DNA of 64,000 bases from Sandaracinus sp. (GCA_002699025.1 PABA01000124.1:1-64000); one strand, 5' to 3'. Positions 33,879 through 43,264 are shown, counted from the first letter of the stretch. A program made the numbers and translations. The notes: generated by a model from the sequence alone, not told the origin.

Positions 33879-35233
33879 CAGGCACCTTCCCTTCCGTTGA
33901 GGATCCCGGGCACGTCCACGCCCGTCGACTCGGCGAGGCTCTTCATCACCGCCGCGACCATCTGCGGATAGGTCGCCGCGTAGCTCGCGAGGCCCGAGCC
34001 GTCGCCCTGGTCGAGCACCGTGACCTCCTCGACGTCCACGTCGCGGAGCTGATCGACGACCGTCCCGACGATCTGCTCGAGGTGCTGGATCACATAGATC
34101 TCCTTCGCCTTCGGCCCCATCGAGCGCCAGGCCTCGCCCATCATGTCGAGCACCTCGACGGCCGCCGCACCGTTCTGCGCCGTGGGCGCGGCCTCACCGA
34201 CGGCGAGGATCGCCCGGGCCTGCCGCTGCATCTCGGCGGGGATGACGACGTCGGCCTCGAGGCGCTTCTCCTCCAGGCTCGCGCGCACCTCCTGGAGCGA
34301 ACGCTCGGCCGTCGCGCGCGCGGTCTTCGCCGCCGCCTCGGCCTCGCGCTCCACCGACTGCGCCTCACCCTCGAGGGTCGCGCGCACGCGCCGGAGCTCG
34401 TTGCGCTTCTCGAGGATGGCCGTCTCCGCCGTCGCCTTCGCGACGTCCGCCCGCTGCGACGCCGCGGCCTGCGCGCGGGTGATCTTCTGGCTCGCCTCGT
34501 TCTCCGAGTTCTCCGCGTCGCGGAGCGCGGCGGCGATCTGCGGCCGCCCGAGCGAGTCGAGGTAGCCCGTGTCGTCGGAGACGGTCTGGATCTTCAGCGT
34601 GTCGAGCTGGAGCCCGAGCTTGAAGAGATCGTCCAGCGCCGCCGTGCTCAGCCGCTCCGCGAAGGCGAGCCGGTCTTCGTTGACCTGCTCCGGAGTCAGC
34701 GTCGCGATGACCTCGCGGACCGCACCCTCGAGGGTCTGCTGGGCGACCAGCTGGATGGCCTGGAGCGACTGCCCGAGGAAGCGCTCGACGGCGTTGGCGA
34801 GGTACTGGTCTCCCGCGTGGACCTTCACGTTGGCGATCGCGTGGATCTGCAGCGGGATGTTGCCGGCCGAGTAGGCGTTCTGCACCACGATGTCGATGGG
34901 CAGGAGGCGCATGTCCATGCGGTCCACCCGCTCGAGGATCGGGATGCGCCAGGCGCGCTGACCCTGCCGCAAGATGCGGTAGGGCAAGACCGTGCCGTCG
35001 GCGCGCTTGTACTTCTTGCCGCTGAAGACGAGCGCCTCGTTCGGCTGCGCGATGTGCAGCAGCGACTTGGCGATCGCGATCAGCACCAGCACGCCCACCG
35101 CCGCGCCGAGCGCGATGAAGACGATGGTCCAGGCCCCCGAGTCGAGGCCGTCGAAGAAGCCCGCGTCCTGCGGTGGCGCGAGACCTCCCCCGCCCGGGTA
35201 GGGCTGCTGCGTCTGTCCGAAAGGTTGTTGCAT
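33878..35233 (-). CDS. SPFH/flotillin-family protein (first copy)
   Basis: 451 residues. Residues 1-25 are Gln/Pro-rich, one membrane helix follows (about 33-60, WTIVFIALGAAVGVLVLIAI), then an SPFH domain (LLHIAQPNEALVFSGKKY ... MDMRLLPIDIVVQNAYSAGN) and a coiled coil (about 215-345). The start has an AGGGGG ribosome-binding sequence. The gene precedes the second SPFH gene (TGATG overlap) and follows the YqiJ-like gene, so the three form one operon. Confidence 0.92.
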   Translation of the reverse strand: MQQPFGQTQQPYPGGGGLAPPQDAGFFDGLDSGAWTIVFIALGAAVGVLVLIAIAKSLLHIAQPNEALVFSGKKYKRADGTVLPYRILRQGQRAWRIPILERVDRMDMRLLPIDIVVQNAYSAGNIPLQIHAIANVKVHAGDQYLANAVERFLGQSLQAIQLVAQQTLEGAVREVIATLTPEQVNEDRLAFAERLSTAALDDLFKLGLQLDTLKIQTVSDDTGYLDSLGRPQIAAALRDAENSENEASQKITRAQAAASQRADVAKATAETAILEKRNELRRVRATLEGEAQSVEREAEAAAKTARATAERSLQEVRASLEEKRLEADVVIPAEMQRQARAILAVGEAAPTAQNGAAAVEVLDMMGEAWRSMGPKAKEIYVIQHLEQIVGTVVDQLRDVDVEEVTVLDQGDGSGLASYAATYPQMVAAVMKSLAESTGVDVPGILNGREGA

Positions 35234-35297
35234 CCGATGCCCCCTCGGCCGCTCCTGCGCGGCCTCCGACCCGGACCCCGCGCGCGGGGCGGGCCGC

Positions 35298-35942
35298 TCA
35301 GTCGTCGATGCGCGCCACCCGGGCGCGCGTGCCTTCCATCTCGATGATGAGCACCTCGTCCTCGGAGGTGAGCTCGCCCTCGTCGGTCACGGCGAGGACG
35401 TCGACCAGCGACCCCTTCACCTCGACCCGCACCTTGCCCACGGAGCCGCCGCGCAGGGGCACGACGACCCGCGCGGTCTTGCCGATGTAGTCCCCGCTGC
35501 CGGCGCCCTCGGCCGTGCGGTCGCTGGAGAGCGCGCGGATGGCCGCCGCCGCGCCGAAGCCCGTCGCCCCGCCCATCCCGAGCGCGAGGGCGAGCGTGAC
35601 CCAGGGGTTGTCCACGAGCCCGAGCCCGTCGAGGACCATGCCGGTCAGCCCGAAGAAGGCGAGGAAGAAGGTCCAGAAGCGGAGGCTCCGGAGCGCCCAG
35701 AAGACATCGGCGCCGCCCCCGTCGAGCTGGAGGTCCTTCGAGAGCCCGCCCCCATGATCGACGTCGGCGTCCACGTCCCCGTCGACGTCCAGATCGAGGT
35801 CCGCGTCGGCGTCGACATCGAGGTCGGCATCGAGGTCGACGTCTCCATCGGCGTCGAAGTCCCCGTCGTCGTGGCCGCCGAGGAGGATCGAGGAGAAGAG
35901 GAGGACGCCGCCGAACACGAGCGCCCCCAGGTACGCGTACAT
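35298..35942 (-). CDS. YqiJ/NfeD-like membrane protein
   Basis: About 214 residues. A membrane helix at 2-22 is followed by an unusual Asp-rich segment with alternating D (GDFDADGDVDLDADLD and similar, about 25-65), two further helices (FWTFFLAFFGLTGMVL; VTLALALGMGGATGFG), and a C-terminal OB-like domain of beta strands (KTARVVVPLRGGSVGKVRVE, DVLAVTDEG, DEVLIIEMEG). This is the YqiJ/NfeD arrangement that sits next to flotillin genes. The acidic segment lies on the opposite side of the membrane from the OB domain and may bind metal ions. A GTG start at 35948 is also possible. Confidence 0.85.
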   Translation of the reverse strand: MYAYLGALVFGGVLLFSSILLGGHDDGDFDADGDVDLDADLDVDADADLDLDVDGDVDADVDHGGGLSKDLQLDGGGADVFWALRSLRFWTFFLAFFGLTGMVLDGLGLVDNPWVTLALALGMGGATGFGAAAAIRALSSDRTAEGAGSGDYIGKTARVVVPLRGGSVGKVRVEVKGSLVDVLAVTDEGELTSEDEVLIIEMEGTRARVARIDD

Positions 35943-36197
35943 CAGCACGGCGGCTGCGAGCGTACCCCAAGAGGCCCGCCGGCGATGCCCCCCAGGAGCG
36001 GGACATGTCCCTTTTCCGGGCCCCGCCGGACGCGCCTTCGAGCCCGCCGAAGGCAGGCACCCCGCGCGCTCTCAGCTTGGCAGGCCGTGAGGACGCGACC
36101 GGGGTGGGCGAGCGAAGACCGAGGTCCAGAGAGCTCGACGGCGGGGTGCTCGACGGCAGCGAGCTTCATGGCGGCGTGCTCGACGGCGCGAGCGCTG

Positions 36198-37064
36198 TCA
36201 GCCGCGGATCGGCAGCAGCCAGGTGACGTAGAGCCAGGTCGCCGCGCCCGTGAACATGAGCGCGTCCGAGCGATCCAGCAGGCCGCCGTGGCCGGGCATG
36301 ATGTTGCCGCTGTCCTTCACGCCGCAGCTCCGCTTGATCATCGACTCGAGCAGGTCTCCCGCCTGGCCGAGGGCCGCGCCGACGAAGGCGAGGAGGACGG
36401 CGTCGATGAGCGGGAAGCGACCCGCCAGGAGGGTCTGCTGGAGCGCGACGGCGCCGAGGGCCGCGGCCACCAGGCCTCCGACGGAGCCTTCGATGGTCTT
36501 CTTCGGCGAGAGCGCGGGGGAGAGCTTGTGCTTCCCGAACGCGCGGCCCGCGAAGTAGGCGCCGGTGTCACTGAGGAAGGCGAGGAACATCGAGAGCAGC
36601 ACCCAGGCGCCCCCGTCGGTGTGCGCGTGGAGCTGGGCGAGGCAGGCGAGCGTGCCGGCCACGTAGATCGGCCCGCCGAGGAGCCAGCCGAGGCGCCGGC
36701 TCGCGGACTCGATGGGGAGCGGGCGCGCGAGCGCGGCGACGAGCGCGCCGATCGCGAGGCCGAGCACGGCCGTCGGGAGCGCCGCCGGGTGCTCGGCGAA
36801 GAGGAGCACGGCGCCGAGGCCGGTGGTGGCGACGAGGCCCCAGGCCCGCGCGACCGGCGACTCGGGCAGCGTCATGCGCATGAGCTCGCGCGCGCAGATC
36901 GCGATCCAGAGCATGCCGAAGACCTGGAAGCCCCACTTCGGCAGATAGAAGAGGAGGAGCGCGACGACCACCACGAGGGGGATCGCCGTGGCGAAGCGGA
37001 GGGCGGTGCTGCCGAGCTTCTTGGGCTTCGGGGTGTCGGCGTCGTCGGCGGCGGGCTCGCTCAT
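36198..37064 (-). CDS. cdsA: Phosphatidate cytidylyltransferase CdsA
   Basis: This 288-residue integral membrane enzyme makes CDP-diacylglycerol from phosphatidate and CTP, the branch point for phospholipids. The C-terminal family signature SDTGAYFAGRAFGKHKLSP ... KKTIEGSVGGL ... KDSGNIMPGHGGLLDRSDAL is complete. About eight hydrophobic helices precede or follow it. It lies downstream of uppS on the same strand (125-bp gap), a common order in bacteria. The TATGCT box 40 bp upstream of the ATG may be its own promoter. The 249 bp between it and the YqiJ-like gene hold short GCTCGACGGC repeats and no gene. Confidence 0.97.
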   Translation of the reverse strand: MSEPAADDADTPKPKKLGSTALRFATAIPLVVVVALLLFYLPKWGFQVFGMLWIAICARELMRMTLPESPVARAWGLVATTGLGAVLLFAEHPAALPTAVLGLAIGALVAALARPLPIESASRRLGWLLGGPIYVAGTLACLAQLHAHTDGGAWVLLSMFLAFLSDTGAYFAGRAFGKHKLSPALSPKKTIEGSVGGLVAAALGAVALQQTLLAGRFPLIDAVLLAFVGAALGQAGDLLESMIKRSCGVKDSGNIMPGHGGLLDRSDALMFTGAATWLYVTWLLPIRG

Positions 37065-37189
37065 GGAGAAACCGGGGGAGGGTGGCCCCGAGCGGGGGCG
37101 GCGCGAGCATAGCGGGCGCGGGCGAGGGTCAAAACCCGAACGCGCGAACGGATGGCCGGCGGGTCATCGGGCGGAGCCGGGGCGCGGGC

Positions 37190-37951
37190 TCATTCTCCGG
37201 CGGAGGAGATCGGCTCGGGCTCCGCGTGGAGCGTGGTGACCCGGCCGAAGCGGCGTTGCCGCGACTGGAAGGCGCGGATCGCCTGGTAGAGGTCCTCCGC
37301 CTCGAACTCGGGCCAGAGCCGCGGGGTGAAATGCAGCTCGGCGTAGGCGGCGCCCCAGAGGAGGAAGTTGCTGATGCGCTGCTCGCCGCCGGTCCGGATG
37401 AGGAGGTCGACCCGGCCCACATCCACGCTCGGGACGTGCGCCTCGAGCGCTGCTTCGTCGATGGCGTCGGGCGTGAGGCGTCCGGCGGCGACCTCGCTGG
37501 CGAGGGCGCGGGCGGCGTCCACGAGCTCCTCCCGACCGCCGTAGGAGAGGGCGAGGGTGAGGGTCATGCCGTCGAGGTGGGCCGTGTCGGCGACGAGCGC
37601 GTCGAGCACGTCGCGGACGCTCGACGGGAGCTTGTCGACGCGGCCGACGGCCCGGAGCCGGATGCCGTTCTCCATGAGCTCCTCGCGCTCGCTGATGAGG
37701 TACTCGCGGAGGAGCTCCATCAAGGCGGCGACCTCGGGGCCCGGCCGGTGCCAGTTCTGTTCGCTGAAGGCGAAGAGGGTGAGCGCGTCGACGCCGAGGC
37801 GTCGGGCGGCGCGAACGGTCCGGCGGACGGCGCGGGAGCCCTCGCGATGGCCGATGCTGCGGATGCGGCCTTGGTCCTGCGCCCAGCGCCCGTTGCCATC
37901 CATGATGATGGCGACGTGTCGCGGCAGGCGGTGGAGATCGACGAGGGTCAC
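37190..37951 (-). CDS. uppS: Undecaprenyl diphosphate synthase UppS
   Basis: The 253-residue cis-prenyltransferase makes the C55 carrier lipid for peptidoglycan and O-antigen. The active-site Asp is in [11 protein letters not shown] (Asp 18), with [33 protein letters not shown] and the C-terminal [22 protein letters not shown]. The GTG at 37951 gives the usual family length. Upstream in-frame sequence starting at 38035 would add 28 atypical residues. Next gene downstream is cdsA. Confidence 0.97.
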   Translation of the reverse strand: MTLVDLHRLPRHVAIIMDGNGRWAQDQGRIRSIGHREGSRAVRRTVRAARRLGVDALTLFAFSEQNWHRPGPEVAALMELLREYLISEREELMENGIRLRAVGRVDKLPSSVRDVLDALVADTAHLDGMTLTLALSYGGREELVDAARALASEVAAGRLTPDAIDEAALEAHVPSVDVGRVDLLIRTGGEQRISNFLLWGAAYAELHFTPRLWPEFEAEDLYQAIRAFQSRQRRFGRVTTLHAEPEPISSAGE

Positions 37952-38130
37952 GGCGCGGGCGGTACCACGAGGGGGGTGTGGCAGCAAGACGGGCCCGAGG
38001 GGCTGAACCCTTCCGCAGCGCCATAAGTGGCGCATGTAGTGTGTCTAGAGCGCCAGAGTTGTCGCTCCGCGCGCAGTCCAGGTGTGGCAGGGAAGTTGAT
38101 GCGGAGCGCCGTGTGGTTATGGTGAGTCCG

Positions 38131-39072
38131 ATGTCCGAGAAGGACTACTACGGCGCCCTCGGCGTGAAGAAGGGCGCTTCCACCGACGAGATCAAGAAGG
38201 CCTACCGCCGCCTGGCGAAGGAGCTCCATCCGGATCGGAATCCTGGAGACGAGAAGGCGGAGGAGCGCTTCAAGGAGGTGTCCGAGGCCTACGGCGTGCT
38301 GTCGGATGCCGAGAAGCGCGCGCTCTACGACGAGTTCGGGGTGGCAGGGCTTCGGGAAGGGTTCGACCCGGAGGCCTATCGCGCGCGGCAGGCTGCGGCG
38401 GCGGGCTTCGACTTCGGAGAGATGTTCGGAGGTCGCGCCCGAGGCGGCGGCGGGGGAGGCTTCGGGTTCGACCTCGAAGACCTCTTCCGCGGCGCGGGCT
38501 CGCGCACCAGCCCCCGGCCGGGCCGCGACTACGAGGCGAAGGTCGAGGTGAGCTTCCTCGAGGCGCTTCGGGGGACCGAGAAGGAGGTGAGCTTCACGCT
38601 GCCGCGCCGGCGCGAGGTCAAGTCGCTGAAGGTGCGGATCCCGGCCGGTATTCGGGATGGCGAGAAGCTGCGGCTCCGAGGCCAGGGCGGAAAGGGCGCG
38701 CGGGGGGGCTCCGATGGGGACCTGATCCTCTCGGTCTCCGTGGGGACGCATCCGGATCTCTGGTACGAGGGGGACACGCTGCACATGAGGCTGCCGGTTC
38801 GACCCCTCGAGGCGTACGAGGGATCGAAGGTGCCGGTGTCGACGCCTGGAGGGGACGTGCAGGTGAAGCTCCCCAAGGGCGCCAAGACGGGAGCCAAGCT
38901 GGGGCTGAAGGGGAAGGGCGCCCCGAAGCGGGGTGGCCCGCGAGGCAAGCTCATCCTGCACGTCGAGGTGGTGCTACCCGAGGGCCGGAGCGATGCGCTT
39001 CGCGAGGCCTACGCGACGCTGGACGAAGCGCTGTCCGGTGACCCACGAGGCGTGCTGCCCAAGCTGAGCTGA
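38131..39072 (+). CDS. DnaJ/CbpA-type co-chaperone
   Basis: 313 residues. The J domain ([23 protein letters not shown] at 33-35 in LHPDRNPGD) is followed by a G/F-rich linker (about 90-130) and two C-terminal substrate-binding domains ([40 protein letters not shown]). It has no Cys-rich zinc finger, so it is CbpA-like rather than DnaJ proper. It should present clients to DnaK. It is transcribed divergently from uppS. A second in-frame ATG at 38119 would add four residues. Confidence 0.93.
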   Translation: MSEKDYYGALGVKKGASTDEIKKAYRRLAKELHPDRNPGDEKAEERFKEVSEAYGVLSDAEKRALYDEFGVAGLREGFDPEAYRARQAAAAGFDFGEMFGGRARGGGGGGFGFDLEDLFRGAGSRTSPRPGRDYEAKVEVSFLEALRGTEKEVSFTLPRRREVKSLKVRIPAGIRDGEKLRLRGQGGKGARGGSDGDLILSVSVGTHPDLWYEGDTLHMRLPVRPLEAYEGSKVPVSTPGGDVQVKLPKGAKTGAKLGLKGKGAPKRGGPRGKLILHVEVVLPEGRSDALREAYATLDEALSGDPRGVLPKLS

Positions 39073-39086
39073 GCCAGCCGGGCCCT

Positions 39087-39100
39087 GTTTCACGTGAAAC
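39087..39100. promoter_or_regulatory. parS centromere site 1
   Basis: Perfect palindrome GTTTCACGTGAAAC, the ParB-binding core found in most bacteria. First of three in 107 bp. Confidence 0.9.
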
Positions 39101-39133
39101 CCTACGTGGGGCTACGCTGCCCTATGTGGCACC

Positions 39134-39147
39134 GTTTCACGTGAAAC
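39134..39147. promoter_or_regulatory. parS centromere site 2
   Basis: Identical 14-bp palindrome. It starts 47 bp after site 1, with the flank GTGGCACC also seen before site 3. Confidence 0.9.
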
Positions 39148-39179
39148 GGCGTGACGCCGCTGCTGCCCTACGTGGCACC

Positions 39180-39193
39180 GTTTCACGTGAAAC
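39180..39193. promoter_or_regulatory. parS centromere site 3
   Basis: Identical 14-bp palindrome, starting 46 bp after site 2. The three sites are about 22 kb from dnaA, in the position expected of an origin-proximal centromere. Confidence 0.9.
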
Positions 39194-39326
39194 GCATCGG
39201 CGTGGCCGTCCTCTGATGTCCCGACCTCCTGGAGTGGTTCTCTTGGAACACGGCCCTCTCCAGGCTCTTTGGACGCAGGTTCCGCCATGGGCTTGCGGGT
39301 CGTCCCGGGGACGGTAGAACCGGCCG

Positions 39327-40475
39327 GTGACGATCGAGGACGAGCTCCGCTGGCGACTGGAAGCGCGACGCGCTGCGGGGCTCCTTCGCGAGCTCCGGCC
39401 CCTTCACGGGGCAGGACCCCGCGTGCGTCAGGCCGGCCGGGACCTCCTCAACTTCTGCTCCAACGACTACCTCGGCTTCGCCTCCGACCCGCGCCTGCTC
39501 GACGCCCTCCGCTCGGCTGCCGGCGTCGGCGCGCCCGCCTCGCGCCTCATCACGGGCCACCTGGAGGAGCACGAAGCCACGGAGCGGCTCCTCGCCTCCC
39601 TGGTCCGCCTCCCCGAGGCCCTGCTCTTCACCAGCGGCTTCGCCGCCAACCTCGGCACCATCCCTGCGCTCGTCGGCCCCGATGACGTGGTCTTCAGCGA
39701 CGCCCTGAACCACGCGAGCCTCATCGACGGCTGCCGCCTCAGCCGGGCCCGCGTCGAGGTCTACCCCCACGGCGACCTGGAGGCCCTCGAGCAGGCGCTG
39801 CGGGCGCGCCGGGGCGCGGGGAACGCGCTGATCGTCAGTGACGCGGTGTTCAGCATGGACGGAGACGTCGCCGACGTGGCGGCCCTTCGGGGCCTCGCGG
39901 ACATCCACGACGCCTGGCTCATGGTCGACGAGGCGCACGGGCTCGGCGTCTTCGGTCCGCAGGGCGCCGGCGTCTGCGCCGCCGCCGGCGTCCAGCCGGA
40001 CGTCCTCGTGGGCACCCTCGGGAAGTCCTTCGGCGCCTCCGGCGCCTTCGTGGCGGGTGCTCCCGCGCTCCGCGCCTGGCTGATCAACCGCGCCCGGAGC
40101 TTCGTGTTCTCCACCGCCTATCCCGCCGCGCTCCTCCCCGTGCTCCGCGCGGCCGCGTCCCTGGTGGAGGCCGCCGACGACCGACGAAGGCGGGTCCTCG
40201 AGCATGCCGAGCGCATTCGGCGCGAGGCGCGGGGCCTGGGCTACGAGGTCCCCGAGGGGGAGAGCCCGATCATCCCGGTGCTCGTCGGCTCCAACGAACG
40301 CGCCATCGAGCTCGGTCGCGCGCTCGAAGAGCGCGGCGTCCTGGTGGTGGGCATCCGGCCCCCCACCGTGCCACGGGGAACGGCGCGGCTGCGGATCACC
40401 CCGATGGCGACGCATACGGACACCGACGTGGACCACCTCCTCGAGGCCCTCGCGGCCATCCGGAGCCCGGCATGA
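39327..40475 (+). CDS. bioF: 8-amino-7-oxononanoate synthase BioF
   Basis: This 382-residue PLP enzyme (alpha-oxoamine synthase family) condenses pimeloyl thioester with L-alanine in biotin synthesis. Key features are NFCSNDYLGFA, FTSGFAANLGT, DALNHASLIDG, DEAHGLGVFG and the PLP lysine in GTLGKSFGASGAF (Lys 233). The GTG start is preceded by TAGAAC 6 nt upstream. BioD follows with an ATGA overlap, so the last two steps before biotin synthase are in one operon. No bioA or bioB lies in the window. Confidence 0.95.
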   Translation: MTIEDELRWRLEARRAAGLLRELRPLHGAGPRVRQAGRDLLNFCSNDYLGFASDPRLLDALRSAAGVGAPASRLITGHLEEHEATERLLASLVRLPEALLFTSGFAANLGTIPALVGPDDVVFSDALNHASLIDGCRLSRARVEVYPHGDLEALEQALRARRGAGNALIVSDAVFSMDGDVADVAALRGLADIHDAWLMVDEAHGLGVFGPQGAGVCAAAGVQPDVLVGTLGKSFGASGAFVAGAPALRAWLINRARSFVFSTAYPAALLPVLRAAASLVEAADDRRRRVLEHAERIRREARGLGYEVPEGESPIIPVLVGSNERAIELGRALEERGVLVVGIRPPTVPRGTARLRITPMATHTDTDVDHLLEALAAIRSPA

Positions 40476-41146
40476 AGCTCTTCATCACCGCCACCGGTAC
40501 CGAGGTCGGCAAGACCTTCTTCACGCGGGGCCTCGCGCGGGCGCTCGCTCGGCGTGGCGAGGACGTCGTCGCGGTGAAGCCCATGGAGACGGGCGTCGAC
40601 CCGGTGGCGATGGACGCCGAGGTCCTGGCGCGCGCCTGCGGGGTGGATCTCGCCGCCGATCCCGCCTTCTACCGGGCACGGCGCCCCCTCGCGCCCTGGT
40701 CGGCGACCCTCGCCGGAGAGCCGGCGCCGGCGTGGACCCCGATGCTGGAGCGCCTGCGCGCGCTGATCGATCGCCACCCGCACGTGCTGGTCGAAGGCGC
40801 GGGAGGACCGCTGGTGCCCGTGGACCGCGAGCGCGACGTCATCGACCTGGCGGGCGCCCTCGCGCTCCCCGTCGTGCTCGTCGCGCGGGACGCCCTGGGC
40901 GTGCTCTCGCACACGCTGACGGCCATCGAGTCCATCCGAGCGCGGAGCATCGAGGTGCGAGGGGTGGCGCTCGTCGTCCACGCCGACGCCGATCAGAGCC
41001 GCCACAGCAACGGCGAGATCCTCCGCGCGCGCGCGCAATGTGCCGTGTGGCAGGTGCCTGCCGCGTCCGGACCCGACGCGGAAGACGACGAGCTGGCGGA
41101 CCGGCTGGAGGCCGCCGGGGTGCTCGACGCGCTGCGACGAGCCTGA
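40472..41146 (+). CDS. bioD: Dethiobiotin synthetase BioD
   Basis: The 224-residue ATP-dependent carboxylase has P-loop GTEVGKT at residues 9-15, VKPMETG, the conserved VEGAGGPLVPVD and LVARDALGVLSHTL. It closes the ureido ring to give dethiobiotin. The ATG overlaps the bioF stop by ATGA (40472-40475). Confidence 0.96.
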   Translation: MKLFITATGTEVGKTFFTRGLARALARRGEDVVAVKPMETGVDPVAMDAEVLARACGVDLAADPAFYRARRPLAPWSATLAGEPAPAWTPMLERLRALIDRHPHVLVEGAGGPLVPVDRERDVIDLAGALALPVVLVARDALGVLSHTLTAIESIRARSIEVRGVALVVHADADQSRHSNGEILRARAQCAVWQVPAASGPDAEDDELADRLEAAGVLDALRRA

Positions 41147-41284
41147 GCACCGCGGCCGTCGGGAGCGCGAAGCCGCAAGAGCGTTGCCTCCCGGCAGTGC
41201 CTGGCGGTGCAGGTGAGCCTCCGGACCCCGACGGGCCGAAGCCCCCGCACTGCGTGAGCGTGGCCTTCCACCCCCGCCTTTTTG

Positions 41285-41298
41285 GTTTCACGTGAAAC
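41285..41298. promoter_or_regulatory. parS centromere site 4
   Basis: The same palindrome GTTTCACGTGAAAC, 2.1 kb from the other three. Confidence 0.9.
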
Positions 41299-41409
41299 CC
41301 TGACTCTCGCGCCTGACGCAGCCGGCAACCTCCGCCGCATCGTCGTGACGCAGGCAGAGGCAGAGCTCGACCTCTCTACGGACAGCGCGCAAGCGGCTCC
41401 TCGGCTCGT

Positions 41410-41575
41410 CGCACAGGTCTCGACCGTCGCGCGGCTCTCCAGCGTCACGCGCTTCTCGAACGTCCCGCGGGTCTCGCGAACGTCGCGCGGGTCTCGAGCA
41501 TCGCGCAGCTCACGAGCCTCGCGCGGGTCTCGAGCATCGCGCAGGTCTCGAGCGTCGCGCGGGTCTCGACGTCGC
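41410..41575. repeat. 18-bp tandem array (about nine units)
   Basis: Units of the form CGCGCGGGTCTCGAGCAT vary by one to four bases; one unit is 20 bp. In one minus-strand frame the repeat encodes RDARDP-type hexapeptides, but no start or stop context supports a gene. Confidence 0.88.
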
Positions 41576-41742
41576 CTGAGCGCGAACTCCCCGGCCGAGC
41601 CCCCGGGAACGTTCATGCGCGCCATCCGCCGGGCCCGAACCCGCCGCAACCCGGAGGGCCGTTCCCGCTGGACGACGGCGGCACAGAAAAGGCCGGCAGG
41701 CTCTCGCCCACCGGCCTCCGAAGCCGAGCGCCGGCCTCGCCC

Positions 41743-42924
41743 TCAGTCGAACGCAGGCAAGCCCGTGATGTCCGCGCCCACGATCAGCGTGTGGATGTCG
41801 TGGGTCCCCTCGTAGGTGTAGACGGTCTCCAGGTTCATCATGTGCCGACCCACCGGGTACTCGTACATGATGCCGTTCCCGCCGAGGACGTCCCGCGCCA
41901 TCCGCGCGATCTCGAGCGCGTGGTGCACGTTGTTCCGCTTCGCCAGCGAGATCTGCGCGGGCCGCACCTTCTTCGCTTCCTTGAGCCGCCCGAGGCGCAG
42001 CGTCAGGCACTGCGCCTTCGTGATCTCGCTGAGCATGTGCACCAGCTTCTGCTGCACCAGCTGGTACCCCGCGATCGGTCGCGAGAACTGCACGCGGTCC
42101 TTCGCATACGACAAAGCTGTCTCATAACATCCCATCGCAGCGCCAATCGCGCCCCAACAGATGCCGTATCGAGCTTGAGACAGACAGGAGAGCGGCCCCT
42201 TCATGCCCTTCACGCCGGGCAGGAGCGCGTCCTCGCCGACCTCGACGTCCTCCAGGATCAGCTCGCTCGTGACGCTCGCGCGCAGCGAGAACTTGTCCTC
42301 GATCTTCATCGCCGTGAAGCCCGGCGTCTCGGTCGGCACCAGGAAGCCTCGAACGTCCTGACCCGGCTTGTCCGCCTTCTCGCCCTCGAGCTTCGCCCAG
42401 ACGATCGCGACCTTCGCGAGGTTGCCGTTCGTGATCCAGCGCTTGGTCCCGTTCAGCCGATAGCCGCCGCCCGGCAGCCGCACGGCCTTGGTGATCATCC
42501 CGGTCGGGTTCGACCCGAAGTCCGGCTCGGTCAGCCCGAAGCAGCCGATGATCTCGCCCTTCGCCATCCCCGGCAGCCACCGCTCCTTCTGCTCCTCCGA
42601 TCCGTAGGCCCAGATCGGGAACATGCAGAGCGACCCCTGCACCGAGCAGAACGAGCGCACGCCGCTGTCGCAGCGCTCGAGCTCCTGCATCGCGAGCCCG
42701 TAGGAGACGTCCCCCATCCCCGCGCAGCCGTAGCCCTCGAGGTTCGCGCCGAGCAGCCCCAGCTCGGCGAACTCCGGGATCAGCTCGAGCGGGAACGTGC
42801 CGTCCTGATAGTGGCGCGCGATGTCCGGCATCACGCGCCCCTCCACGAAGCGGCGCACGTTGTCGCGGACCTGGCGCTCCTCCTCGCGGAGCTCCTCGTC
42901 GATGCCGTAGTAGTCGACCTTCAT
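41743..42924 (-). CDS. Glutaryl-CoA dehydrogenase
   Basis: The 393-residue acyl-CoA dehydrogenase is of the GCDH type, which oxidises and decarboxylates glutaryl-CoA in lysine and tryptophan breakdown. GCDH features are FCSVQGSLCMFPIWAYGSEEQ, IGCFGLTEPDFGSNP (FAD and substrate), NGTKRWITNGN, KFSLRASVTSELIL, ARYGICWGAIGAAMGCYETA, the catalytic base in YEGTHDIHTL (Glu 372) and the C-terminal GADITGLPAF. An AGAGGAAG ribosome-binding site precedes the ATG. The nearest neighbours are unrelated. Confidence 0.93.
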   Translation of the reverse strand: MKVDYYGIDEELREEERQVRDNVRRFVEGRVMPDIARHYQDGTFPLELIPEFAELGLLGANLEGYGCAGMGDVSYGLAMQELERCDSGVRSFCSVQGSLCMFPIWAYGSEEQKERWLPGMAKGEIIGCFGLTEPDFGSNPTGMITKAVRLPGGGYRLNGTKRWITNGNLAKVAIVWAKLEGEKADKPGQDVRGFLVPTETPGFTAMKIEDKFSLRASVTSELILEDVEVGEDALLPGVKGMKGPLSCLSQARYGICWGAIGAAMGCYETALSYAKDRVQFSRPIAGYQLVQQKLVHMLSEITKAQCLTLRLGRLKEAKKVRPAQISLAKRNNVHHALEIARMARDVLGGNGIMYEYPVGRHMMNLETVYTYEGTHDIHTLIVGADITGLPAFD

Positions 42925-43010
42925 GCTTCCTCTGCCTCCCGCGCGCGCGGCGAGCAGCGGCGCCGCGGCGGCCGATCCTCTCTCACGAGCCCCGACCGCG
43001 CACCATGCGC

Positions 43011-43038
43011 TTGCGCACCCCGCGCCCGTGTGTATAGT
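43011..43038 (+). promoter_or_regulatory. tRNA-Ala promoter
   Basis: TTGCGC (43011-43016) and TATAGT (43033-43038) are separated by 16 bp and lie just upstream of the tRNA. This is the cleanest sigma-70-type promoter in the window. Confidence 0.6.
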
Positions 43039-43050
43039 GCCGCTTCCCGA

Positions 43051-43123
43051 GGGGCTGTAGCTCAGTTGGGAGAGCGCTTGAATCGCACTCAAGAGGTCAG
43101 GGGTTCGATTCCCCTCAGCTCCA
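43051..43123 (+). tRNA. tRNA-Ala (anticodon CGC)
   Basis: A complete cloverleaf with a 7-bp acceptor stem including the G3:U70 identity pair of tRNA-Ala, D stem GCTC/GAGC, anticodon stem CTTGA/TCAAG with loop ATCGCAC (anticodon CGC, reading GCG), and T arm with TTCGATT. The discriminator is A. CCA is not encoded. Confidence 0.97.
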
Positions 43124-43139
43124 CCCCCCTCGAACGATG

Positions 43140-43163
43140 CGGCCGCCGAAAGGCGGCCGTTTT
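43140..43163 (+). terminator. Intrinsic terminator after the tRNA
   Basis: CGGCCGCC-GAAA-GGCGGCCG forms an 8-bp stem with a GAAA loop and is directly followed by TTTT. It begins 17 bp after the tRNA. Confidence 0.9.
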
Positions 43164-43264
43164 CGTTCCGTCCCGCCCCCCACGCCCACGCCCCTTCGCG
43201 ATTTGGCGCCAACCCGCCGCCGACCCTTGAACGCGCCCGCGCCCCGCGGCACGCTCCGGTCGCC

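Larger units (their letters stand above)
41147..41742. other. 596-bp convergent region: parS site and 18-bp tandem array
   Basis: No gene is supported. The region holds parS site 4 (41285-41298) and an array of 18-bp repeats (41410-41575). Apart from these, 41147-41284 and 41580-41742 show nothing recognisable. Confidence 0.7.

Noticed and set aside
36005-36197. Repeated GCTCGACGGC segments near cdsA as a gene
   Set aside because: No frame with a start or a domain; short, loosely repeated non-coding DNA.
39121-39140. TGGCAC motif as a sigma-54 promoter
   Set aside because: It belongs to the repeated flank of the parS palindromes; no GC at the required spacing.
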